Source of the DNA: Caulobacteraceae bacterium
GTDB taxonomy: Bacteria > Pseudomonadota > Alphaproteobacteria > Caulobacterales > Caulobacteraceae
Assembly (NCBI GenBank): GCA_030446805.1
Contig: JAUJMO010000002.1
Coordinates: 1-64,000, forward strand
Reading direction: 5' to 3'
DNA length: 64,000 nt
Within the stretch, counting starts at the first letter, position 1; each line of letters opens with the position of its first letter. Positions 26,791 through 35,500 of the stretch are shown here, one piece after another. The notes under the pieces were generated by a model that saw nothing but the letters and a program-made list of their open reading frames with translations, was not told where the DNA came from and did not search any database. Made by a program: the position numbers and the translations under genes.

Positions 26791-27810
26791 ATGAAGACGG
26801 CGCACAGCGCGGGCATCCTCCCATCCCAGAGCATCCAGGCGCTGATCGACGGCGGAGCCGTGACCTCTCTGACGGCCTTCGACCCCGATCAGGTCCAGCC
26901 CGCCAGCCTCGATCTGCGCCTGGGAGAACGCGCCTGGCGGGTGCGCGCGTCCTTCCTGCCCGGCCACGCGCGACGCGTCACCGAGCGGGTGGCCGACGTG
27001 GCCATGCATCAACTCGACCTGACCGGCGGGGCGGTGCTGGAGCGGGGCTGCGTCTACATCGCCGAGCTGCAGGAACGGCTGAAGCTGCCGCCGGGCATCG
27101 CGGGCCGAGCCAATCCGAAGTCCTCCACGGGGCGAGTGGACGTCTTCGTGCGTCTCTTGACTGACCGCGGCCGGGTTTTCGACGACGTGGCCGAGGCTTA
27201 TGACGGTCCGCTGTACATGGAGATCGCGCCCCAGACCTTCTCGATCCTGGTGCGCACGGGCACGCGGCTCAATCAACTCCGGCTCAAGCGCGGCACGCCC
27301 GCCCTGTTGTCCAGCCGCACCGTGGGCGTCGATCTGACCGGCGACCTGGCCGGCTTTCGCGCGCGGCGCCACGCAGGGGTGATCGACATCGACCACGAGG
27401 ACGGCCACGACCCCCGCGACTACTGGGAGCCGCTCGAACCCCGCCGCGGCGAGCTGCTCCTGGATCCGGGCGAATTCTACATCCTGGCGTCCAAGGAGGC
27501 CGTCGAGATCCCCTCTCTGGAGGCCGCGGAGATGACTCCCATCGACCCCTCCGTGGGCGAGTTCCGCGTGCACTACGCCGGATTCTTCGATCCCGGCTTC
27601 GGCACGGAGGAAGCCCAAGGCCAGGGCAGCAAGGGCGTGCTGGAGGTTCGCAGCCACGAAACGCCCTTTCTCCTCGAGGACGGCCAGACGGTGGCCCGCC
27701 TGGTCTACGAGCCCCTGACCGACCGCCCCACCCGCCTCTATGGCGAGGACGGCAGCCATTACCAGCGCCAGGGCCTCAAGCTTTCCAAACACTTCCGCGC
27801 CTGGAGCTGA
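26791..27810 (+). CDS. dcd: 2'-deoxycytidine 5'-triphosphate deaminase, long form
   Basis: The 339-aa protein begins at an ATG preceded by CAGAGG. It contains GILPSQSIQALIDGGAV, PASLDLRLGERAWRVRASF, GRANPKSSTGRVDVFVR with the catalytic-region Ser, and LYMEIAPQTF, all belonging to the dUTPase/Dcd trimer fold. It is about twice the length of E. coli Dcd and appears to hold two related halves, the alphaproteobacterial long form annotated as dCTP deaminase. Activity would deaminate dCTP to dUTP for dTMP synthesis. An upstream in-frame start at 26740 is possible. Divergent from apaG. Confidence 0.88.
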   Translation: MKTAHSAGILPSQSIQALIDGGAVTSLTAFDPDQVQPASLDLRLGERAWRVRASFLPGHARRVTERVADVAMHQLDLTGGAVLERGCVYIAELQERLKLPPGIAGRANPKSSTGRVDVFVRLLTDRGRVFDDVAEAYDGPLYMEIAPQTFSILVRTGTRLNQLRLKRGTPALLSSRTVGVDLTGDLAGFRARRHAGVIDIDHEDGHDPRDYWEPLEPRRGELLLDPGEFYILASKEAVEIPSLEAAEMTPIDPSVGEFRVHYAGFFDPGFGTEEAQGQGSKGVLEVRSHETPFLLEDGQTVARLVYEPLTDRPTRLYGEDGSHYQRQGLKLSKHFRAWS

Positions 27811-27887
27811 CAGCACTTCCCCTGGGACTCGTTCCGCATCACCTGCCTCAACGAGATGAAAGCTCGCAGAAGCTTCAAGGAACCGCC

Positions 27888-28820
27888 ATGATCAAGCTGA
27901 AGACCCTCGCCGCGTTCGGCCTCTCGGCTCTGCTCGCCGCCTGCGCCGACTCTCCCCTGGCCGAGGCGCAAACTACGGCGGCCGCTGTTGCGGCGCCGCC
28001 GCCCGCGGCCGCGGAACCCGCGCTGTGGGTCGTCAGCGACGCGGACTCGACCATCTATCTGTTCGGCACCTTTCACGCGCTGAAGGACGCCACCCAGTGG
28101 CGCACGCCCAAGGTGGAGGCGGCGCTTCGGAGCAGCTCCATCCTCTGGCTGGAGCTGGCCGACATCGGCGCGCCGGGCGCGGACGCCGCCGCCCTGCCCC
28201 TGATCCAGCGTTACGGCCTCGACCCGGCCCGACCGCTGTCGTCGAAGCTGACCGCGGCCGAGAACGCCAAGCTGGCCGCGGCCGCCGCCAAGGCGGGCGT
28301 GGACCCGGCCCAGCTCCAGCCCCTGCGCCCCTGGCTGGCCGCGCTCCAGCTCGCGCTCGTGCCGCTGGCCAAGGCGGGCTACGACCCCCAGCTGGGCGTG
28401 GATACGCTGTTGGCCTCCGCCGCCCGCGCGGAGGGCAAGACCATTCGCGGCTTCGAAACCAGCGAGCAGCAGCTGCGCTTCTTCGCGGATCTGTCGCCGG
28501 AGTTGGAGAAGCAAATGCTCCTGTCCACCCTCGACGAGGTGGAGGAAGGACCCGCCATGATCGACCGCATGAGCGAGGCCTGGTCCCGCGGCGACCTGCG
28601 CACCCTGGAAAGGGAGATGGTGGCCGACATGAAGAACGAGACGCCCGCCTTCTACAAGGTCGTGCTGGCCGACCGCAACGCCGCCTGGGCGCGGGCGCTG
28701 AATGAACACCTGAAGGGATCGGGCACCACCTTCGTGGCCGTGGGCGCCGCCCACCTGATTGGCCCCGACAGCGTCCAGGCCGAACTCGCCGAGTTGGGCG
28801 TGAAGGCCGCCCGGCGCTGA
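27888..28820 (+). CDS. TraB/GumN family lipoprotein
   Basis: The 310-aa protein has a lipoprotein signal ending in SALLAAC. The TraB/GumN domain (PF01963) is seen from ALWVVSDADSTIYLFGTFHA at the start, with the conserved FGTFH segment, through central Ala-rich helices and a Glu-containing helix (TIRGFETSEQQL) to the C-terminal VAVGAAHLIGPDSVQ, which supplies the conserved GxxH. The family is related to Tiki-type metalloproteases, so protease activity is conceivable but unproved for GumN-like members. It is probably attached to a membrane on the periplasmic side. A strong terminator follows. Confidence 0.88.
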   Translation: MIKLKTLAAFGLSALLAACADSPLAEAQTTAAAVAAPPPAAAEPALWVVSDADSTIYLFGTFHALKDATQWRTPKVEAALRSSSILWLELADIGAPGADAAALPLIQRYGLDPARPLSSKLTAAENAKLAAAAAKAGVDPAQLQPLRPWLAALQLALVPLAKAGYDPQLGVDTLLASAARAEGKTIRGFETSEQQLRFFADLSPELEKQMLLSTLDEVEEGPAMIDRMSEAWSRGDLRTLEREMVADMKNETPAFYKVVLADRNAAWARALNEHLKGSGTTFVAVGAAHLIGPDSVQAELAELGVKAARR

Positions 28821-28870
28821 GCCTGATTGCAGGACGGTCCCCGCCTCGCTAGAAGCGGGGGCCGTCAGGC
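28821..28870 (+). terminator. Terminator after the TraB/GumN gene
   Basis: A 12-bp stem (28833-28844 with 28855-28866, one G-U pair) has a 10-nt loop, and overlapping outer arms GCCTGA (28821-28826) and TCAGGC (28865-28870) add to the fold. It starts immediately after the stop codon and ends 4 nt before tRNA-Gly. Confidence 0.6.
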
Positions 28871-28874
28871 CTGA

Positions 28875-28948
28875 GCGGGCGTGATGTAGTGGTAGCCTGA
28901 AAGCTTCCCAAGCTTTTCGTGCGGGTTCGATTCCCGCCGCCCGCTCCA
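28875..28948 (+). tRNA. tRNA-Gly (anticodon CCC)
   Basis: A full cloverleaf is visible: acceptor GCGGGCG / CGCCCGC, anticodon arm AAAGC-TTCCCAA-GCTTT with anticodon CCC reading GGG, T-arm GCGGG-TTCGATT-CCCGC, discriminator T as usual for tRNA-Gly, and encoded CCA at 28946-28948. Confidence 0.97.
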
Positions 28949-28973
28949 ACAGCAAGCCCAATCCCAGGCAGGA

Positions 28974-29957
28974 ATGACCGCCACGCCGAAACCGAGCCGG
29001 GCTGAGACCTTCATCCCCTGCGTCTTCAGCTTCAGCTCCGCCTTCCTGAGGTACGCCCTGGTGGCGATCTCATCGCTCCTGAAGAACGCCGCCGGTCCAT
29101 ACAGGATCTACTGCCTGGTCTTCGACCTGACCCCCTCAGACCAGCGCATCCTGCAAAGGCTGTTCGCCGGGGCCAAGGCTCAGTTCGTTCTCGTTCCCGT
29201 CGACACCGACCGATTCCAGGACTGGGACACCGGGATGGCGCACATCTCGTCAGCCACCTTCAACCGCTTGCTGACGCCCGAGACCGTGCCCGAGCGAAGG
29301 GCGATCTATCTCGACTCCGACGTGCTGGTCACTTGCGACCTGGGCGAACTCTACGACACGGACCTGGGTGGAGCCTGGATTGGGGGATGCGTCGATCGCA
29401 AGGGCGGCCGCATGACGACCGTTCCGCTCCCGGCCGCTGAGCCGTACCTGAACGCCGGCGTGCTGCTGATGGATATCGGGCGGCTCAGAGCCAACAACTT
29501 CTTCGCCCGCTGCAACGCTGTTCGCCGGGAGCATGGCGAGGCCCTCAACTTCGGCGACCAGTGCATCATCAACAAGGTTGCGGAAGGCCGCAAGGTGGTG
29601 GTCGCGCCCCGGTGGAACATCCTGAGCCACGACCTGGAGTTCGGCCAACTCGTGCCTCAGCTCGAAAGCTATGGTGGGGAGGGGATTCTCCACTTCAGCG
29701 GCATCACAAAGCCCTGGTCGGAATGGAGCGACCAACGGGCGGCCGACCTGTGGTTCAGCTATGCGACCGAACTCGGGATCCGGCGCGACAGCGTCCTCAG
29801 AAAGCCCGTCACGATCAACGACCACGTCCTGCTCGCGGCCAAGCACGAGCATGAGCAGGACTGGGAGCAGGCCGCGAAGGTGAGAAAGAAGCTCGTTCGA
29901 ACCCTGATCACCCAGATCAATGAGGAGCGCGCTAAAAAGCTCGAGGTTCGGACGTAG
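28974..29957 (+). CDS. Family 8 glycosyltransferase
   Basis: The 327-aa protein is a GT8-type (galactosyltransferase / glycogenin-like) enzyme. It has RRAIYLDSDVLVTCDLGELY with the DxD metal motif, PYLNAGVLLMDIGRLR, the acceptor loop LNFGDQCIINKV and the late His motif ILHFSGITKPW. It lacks a signal peptide and ends in a basic helix, so it probably works at the cytoplasmic face on a lipid-linked or surface glycan. The base composition appears less G+C-extreme than its neighbours. It starts 26 bp after the CCA end of tRNA-Gly and has no glycan genes around it, which suggests acquisition at the tRNA. Confidence 0.9.
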   Translation: MTATPKPSRAETFIPCVFSFSSAFLRYALVAISSLLKNAAGPYRIYCLVFDLTPSDQRILQRLFAGAKAQFVLVPVDTDRFQDWDTGMAHISSATFNRLLTPETVPERRAIYLDSDVLVTCDLGELYDTDLGGAWIGGCVDRKGGRMTTVPLPAAEPYLNAGVLLMDIGRLRANNFFARCNAVRREHGEALNFGDQCIINKVAEGRKVVVAPRWNILSHDLEFGQLVPQLESYGGEGILHFSGITKPWSEWSDQRAADLWFSYATELGIRRDSVLRKPVTINDHVLLAAKHEHEQDWEQAAKVRKKLVRTLITQINEERAKKLEVRT

Positions 29958-29960
29958 GCT

Positions 29961-29979
29961 CGGGCGCCCCCCGCGCCCG
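29961..29979. terminator. Bidirectional hairpin between GT8 and cupin genes
   Basis: CGGGCGC (29961-29967) pairs with GCGCCCG (29973-29979) around CCCCC. It lies in the 30-bp gap between two convergent genes. Confidence 0.5.
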
Positions 29980-29987
29980 CTTCAGGC

Positions 29988-30365
29988 CTAGCTGCCTTGC
30001 TTCTCGGCCTCCTCGGCCTCGGCCTTGGTCTTGTGCACCGTGTTGGGCTCCTCCTCCGGGGGGGCGTAGATGGTGTAGAGCTTGAGCGGCCTGTCGCCCG
30101 TGTTGACGAAGTTGTGCAGGGTTCCGGCTGGGACGGAGACCAGGCTTCCCGCGTGGATCCTGGAGGTCTTGCTGTTCAGCACGGCGTCCCCCTCGCCGTC
30201 GACGAAGTAGAGGATCTGATCGACCTCGTGCGTCTCCTCGCCGATGTCGTCGCCCGGCTCCACGCTCATGAGCACGACCTGGCTGTGCTTGTTGGTCAGG
30301 ATCACCCGGCGGAAGTCGGTGTTGTCCTGCGCCTGTTGGGCGATGTCCTTGTTGATGGTCGGCAT
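29988..30365 (-). CDS. Cupin domain protein
   Basis: The 125-aa protein is one cupin barrel. Cupin motif 1 is represented by GEETHEVDQILYFVDGEGDA, with metal-ligand candidates His and Glu/Asp, and motif 2 by VPAGTLHNFVN with its His. A charged, Glu/Lys-rich tail follows (KTKAEAEEAEKQGS). Such small cupins bind a metal and may be isomerases, dioxygenases or sensors; no function can be assigned. It lies 20 bp downstream of the SDR gene on the same strand and is probably cotranscribed with it. Confidence 0.88.
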   Translation of the reverse strand: MPTINKDIAQQAQDNTDFRRVILTNKHSQVVLMSVEPGDDIGEETHEVDQILYFVDGEGDAVLNSKTSRIHAGSLVSVPAGTLHNFVNTGDRPLKLYTIYAPPEEEPNTVHKTKAEAEEAEKQGS

Positions 30366-30385
30366 AGGGGTTCCTTCGGATAGGG

Positions 30386-31402
30386 TCAGAGACGGCGGCG
30401 GCTCAGCAGGGCGCCGGCCGCAGCCGCGCCGGCCACCAGAGCCAGCCCGGCCGTGGTGCGCGGATGGGTCTGGGCCGCGGTGTAGGCGCTGAACTTGCGC
30501 ACAAAGCGGTGGTCGCTGCGCTCCTGCCCGTCCGGCTCCGGTTGGTAGAGGTTGCCCTGCCGGTCGATCTCATGGCCGGGTCGGCGGTCTTTCTGCAGCT
30601 CGGAGCCGAAGGCGGCGAACAGGGTGTCCGCCCACTCCGGCAGGTATTCCTGGAACAGCTGCTGGCCACGGCCGCCGAAGCCCACCGTCAGGTCGCGCAC
30701 GTCGTGCTGGCAGGCGTAGAGGATGGCGTCGGCGGCCACGTTGGGCGCGTACACGATGGGCGGGATGCGCGCGGGCTGGTCCATGCGGTTGCGCGCGTGG
30801 TCCTTGTAGGGCGTGTCGATCCCCGAGGGCTTGATCAGGCTGACGGACACGGGCAGCCGCATCTGCCGCATCTCGATCCGCAGCGAGTGGGTGAAACCCT
30901 TCACCGCATGCTTGGACGCCACATAGGGCCCCTGTTCCGGAACGGCGAAGTCGGACAACACGCTGCCCAGATTGATGATCTTGCCGCCGTGGGGGCGGCT
31001 GCGCAGGTGCTCCACCGCTTCGAGCGAGCCGTGCACGATGCCCCAGAAATTGGTGTCGAACACCCGGCGCATGTCTTCGACCGGGGTGTCGACGATCTTG
31101 CCGTAAGTCGCGGCGCCGGCGTCGTTGATCCAGGTGTCGAACCCGCCGAACCGGGTGATCGCCGCCTGGGCTATGCTGCGCACGTCCTCCCGGTCGCCCA
31201 CGTCGGCGGCGACGTATTCGACTTCCGTCCCCAAGGCTTCGAGATCGGCCTTGATCGCGGCCAGCGCCTCGGCGTTGCGGGCGGCGAGCACCAGACGGGC
31301 GCCCTTTTCGGCCGCGCGTCGGGCCGTCGACAGCCCGATCCCCGAGCTGCCCCCCGTGATCACGATGACCTGCTGGTCCAGGGGCTTGAGGCGCGGCTTC
31401 AT
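30386..31402 (-). CDS. SDR family oxidoreductase with C-terminal membrane anchor
   Basis: The 338-aa chain has the classical SDR cofactor motif VIVITGGSSGIGLSTARR, DVGDRED, the NDAG motif (here WINDAGAATYG), a catalytic Ser in NLGSVLSD and the YVASKHA Tyr-Lys pair. Beyond the usual 250-residue SDR core there is an extension ending in a hydrophobic segment, AGLALVAGAAAAGALLSRRR, likely to anchor the enzyme in the membrane. Substrate unknown. It sits 27 bp behind otsA on the same strand, so it may be expressed with the trehalose genes and the cupin. Confidence 0.9.
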   Translation of the reverse strand: MKPRLKPLDQQVIVITGGSSGIGLSTARRAAEKGARLVLAARNAEALAAIKADLEALGTEVEYVAADVGDREDVRSIAQAAITRFGGFDTWINDAGAATYGKIVDTPVEDMRRVFDTNFWGIVHGSLEAVEHLRSRPHGGKIINLGSVLSDFAVPEQGPYVASKHAVKGFTHSLRIEMRQMRLPVSVSLIKPSGIDTPYKDHARNRMDQPARIPPIVYAPNVAADAILYACQHDVRDLTVGFGGRGQQLFQEYLPEWADTLFAAFGSELQKDRRPGHEIDRQGNLYQPEPDGQERSDHRFVRKFSAYTAAQTHPRTTAGLALVAGAAAAGALLSRRRL

Positions 31403-31429
31403 GAGGCGTTCCGGGGAAGAGGGCGCCCG

Positions 31430-32836
<1,407 letters not shown>

Positions 32837-32849
32837 CAGAAAAGCTCCA

Positions 32850-34667
32850 TCAGCGCACGGACGACCACGGTCGACTCAGCAGGACCGCGCAGTTGATCAG
32901 GCCTACCAGCGAGTAGGTCTGGGGGTAGTTCCCCCACAAACGGCTGTCGTCGATGCCGATATCCTCGGAAAGCAGGCCAGCATTGGTCCGCCGGGAGAGC
33001 ATCTCCTCGTACAGGCCGCGGGCCTCGTCCGTGCGGCCGGCCAGGTGCAGGGCCTCGATGAACCAGAAGGTGCAGAAGTTGAACGCCGTTTCCGGCTCGC
33101 CGAAATCGTCCGGGTCGGCGTAGCGCATGAGGTAAGGACCTCGGCGGAGCTCGCCCTCGATCGCCTCGAAGGTCGAGCGGAAGCGCGGGTCGTCCGCCGC
33201 CACGAACCGCAGGTCGACCATCTGCAGCAAGGACGCGTCCAGTTCCGTGCCGTCGAAGCTGGCCGCGAAGCGGCCGTGGGCCTCCGTCCACGCATCCCGC
33301 TCGATCCGGGCCCGGACGGTTTCGGCCCGCTCGCGCCAGTGCCGGGCGCGGTCGCCGAGACCCAGCTTCTCCGCCGCATTGCCCAGCCGGTCGCACGCCG
33401 CCCAGCACATCACGGCGCTGTAGGTGTGCACCCGGGCGATGGTGCGAAACTCCCACAGACCGGCGTCCGGCTGATCGTGAAGCGCGAAAGCGCGCTCGCC
33501 CACGGCCTCAAGGGCGCGGAAGTCGTCGGCGGAGGCCGGGCGAAGCAGGCGTTCGTCGAAGAAGGCCTGGACGTTGGACAGGACCACCTGTCCGTACACG
33601 TCGTGCTGCAGGTGTTCGTGGGCCTGGTTGCCCACCCGCACCGGGCCCATGCCGCGAAAGCCGGGCAGGCCCTCTTCGATCCGCTCGCGCAAGGCGGGCT
33701 CATAGCCCACGCCATAGAGCGGCTGGAGGTGGCCGCCGCCCGCCATGTCGATCAGATTGCGCAGGTAGCCGAGGTAGCCTTCCAGGATGTCGACCGCGCC
33801 CAGCCGGTTCAGCGCCTGCACGACATAATAGGCGTCGCGGAGCCAGCAGTAGCGATAGTCCCAGTTGCGGCCGGACCCTGAGAATTCCGGCAGGGAGGTG
33901 GTGAGCGCCGCCACTATGGCCCCCGTCTCCTCATGGACGCAGAGCTTGAGTGCGATGGCGGCGCGGATCACCGCGGCCTGGTAGTCGAGCGGCACGGCCA
34001 GGGTGCGGACCCAGTCACGCCAATAGGCGGCGGTGAGCTCCGCCATGCCGGCGGCGGTCTCGCGCACGTCGCCCACGAAGGGCTCGTCAGGGCCCAGGAA
34101 CATGGCCAGCGGCTCCTCCAGGCGGAACACGCGCTCGTCCAGGATGTGGCCGATCGGGGCGTTGGTGGTGAGCCGCAGCGTGGCGCCCGTGACCATGTAG
34201 CGAATATGATTGGAGCCGGCCGTGCACTCGGCCGCGCGCGCGCCCCAGTCGGCCGTGGGCCGCATGCGGATGCGGATGCGAGGGCTGCCGGCGATCGGTC
34301 GGATCAGGCGCACAAAGGCCAGTGGGCGGTAGGTCCGGCCGGAGCGGCGATGGCGGGGGCAGAAGTCGAGGATCTCGACCGAGGCGCCGCTTTCGGAGGT
34401 CAGTACGGTTCGCAGCACGGCCGTGTTGCGGAGATAGGCCTGCTCGGAGCGGGCGAACCCCTCGAGGTCCACCGACCACAGCCCACGAGCCTGTTCCGCG
34501 GCGGGGTCCACCCCGCCCAACAGGGCGCTGAACACCGGATCGCCGTCCACCCGCGGCGCGCAGGCCCAGACGTAGGCGCCCCGTCGATCCACGAGAGCGC
34601 TGACGGCGCAATTGCCGATCGGGGCCAGATCCAGGTCGCCCCAGCTTTCGTCGGCGGCCAGGCTCAT
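32850..34667 (-). CDS. Glycoside hydrolase family 15 protein (trehalase/glucoamylase-like)
   Basis: The 605-aa protein, started at the ATG at 34665-34667 that overlaps the otsB stop, has an N-terminal beta-sandwich (LAPIGNCAVSALVDRRGAYV) and an (alpha/alpha)6 barrel. GH15 landmarks are GSGRNWDYRYCWLRDAYYV with the general-acid region, and near the end LLSEDIGIDDSRLWGNYPQ, containing the conserved Ser-Glu before the GNYPQ/GNFPQ turn. Bacterial relatives include acid trehalases and glucoamylase-like enzymes. No signal peptide is seen, so it should act in the cytoplasm. Its place between otsB and otsA suggests control of trehalose or maltodextrin levels; the true substrate is uncertain. Confidence 0.92.
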   Translation of the reverse strand: MSLAADESWGDLDLAPIGNCAVSALVDRRGAYVWACAPRVDGDPVFSALLGGVDPAAEQARGLWSVDLEGFARSEQAYLRNTAVLRTVLTSESGASVEILDFCPRHRRSGRTYRPLAFVRLIRPIAGSPRIRIRMRPTADWGARAAECTAGSNHIRYMVTGATLRLTTNAPIGHILDERVFRLEEPLAMFLGPDEPFVGDVRETAAGMAELTAAYWRDWVRTLAVPLDYQAAVIRAAIALKLCVHEETGAIVAALTTSLPEFSGSGRNWDYRYCWLRDAYYVVQALNRLGAVDILEGYLGYLRNLIDMAGGGHLQPLYGVGYEPALRERIEEGLPGFRGMGPVRVGNQAHEHLQHDVYGQVVLSNVQAFFDERLLRPASADDFRALEAVGERAFALHDQPDAGLWEFRTIARVHTYSAVMCWAACDRLGNAAEKLGLGDRARHWRERAETVRARIERDAWTEAHGRFAASFDGTELDASLLQMVDLRFVAADDPRFRSTFEAIEGELRRGPYLMRYADPDDFGEPETAFNFCTFWFIEALHLAGRTDEARGLYEEMLSRRTNAGLLSEDIGIDDSRLWGNYPQTYSLVGLINCAVLLSRPWSSVR

Positions 34668-35410
34668 GCCGCAACCGTTCCCGCCGCCGACCGCGCCAGC
34701 CACCGCCTGACCGCGGAAACGTCCGGAAGGGCGAAGCGTGCGGCGGTGGGGCGCCGGTCCCCGACGATCACGCCGTATCCGCCGAGCGCCGCTGCGGCTT
34801 CGAAGCCGTGCTCGTCGGTCAGGTCGTCGCCGACGAAGACGGGCAGGGCGCCGGTGAAGGGCGGCTCGGCCAGGTAGGCCCGCAGGGCTTCCCCCTTGCC
34901 CCCTCCAGGCGTGCGCAGCTCGAACATCATGGACCCGGGCTGGGCGGTGAGCGGGAGGCGGGCGGCCAATTCACGGCCCAGCTCCAGCACCTCGGCCTCC
35001 AGCCCTGGGGCGGTGCGGTAGTGCAGGCAGACGCCCAGGCCCTTGTCCTCCAGCACCAGTTCGGTGTGGGCCGCTTGAAAGGCCGTAAAGGCCGCGCGCG
35101 CCTCGTCCAGGGCCGGGTGCACGGGAGCGACATGGGCCAGGCCCTGGGCGTCCCGCCGTTCCAGCCCGTGGCTGCCGGACACCGCGAGAACCTCGCCGGA
35201 GAGGATGCGATCCGCGTCCCGGAGCGAGCGGCCGGTCAGCACGGCCAGGCGGCCGTCCAGCGCGCGCTGGAGGTCGGCAAGAAGAGCGGAGCTTTCTGCG
35301 TCGCCCCAGACCAGTTCGGGGCGGGCCTGCAACGGGAACAGCGTCCCGTCCAGGTCGAGAAAGAGCGCCACGTCTGTCAATGGCAGGGATGGCGGCGCGG
35401 GCGGAGGCAT
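34664..35410 (-). CDS. otsB: Trehalose-phosphatase
   Basis: OtsB removes phosphate from trehalose-6-phosphate. The protein (248 aa from the ATG at 35408-35410) is a HAD phosphatase with the nucleophile motif ALFLDLDGTLFPL, LAVLTGRSLRDADRI, the cap-associated GSHGLERR and the metal-binding LPVFVGDDLTDEHGFEAA. All catalytic Asp residues are present. No clear Shine-Dalgarno precedes the chosen ATG. It is first in an operon with GH15 and otsA and is divergent from the FAD/Rieske gene, with 90 bp between the starts. Confidence 0.94.
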   Translation of the reverse strand: MPPPAPPSLPLTDVALFLDLDGTLFPLQARPELVWGDAESSALLADLQRALDGRLAVLTGRSLRDADRILSGEVLAVSGSHGLERRDAQGLAHVAPVHPALDEARAAFTAFQAAHTELVLEDKGLGVCLHYRTAPGLEAEVLELGRELAARLPLTAQPGSMMFELRTPGGGKGEALRAYLAEPPFTGALPVFVGDDLTDEHGFEAAAALGGYGVIVGDRRPTAARFALPDVSAVRRWLARSAAGTVAA

Positions 35411-35500
35411 GTGCGGGGGTGAACGCGGAACCGTGGAGGGAAGGTCCGGCTTACAGCCGAACCGGACGGCTCCGTCCAGTCGCTCAGATAAGGACCGCCC

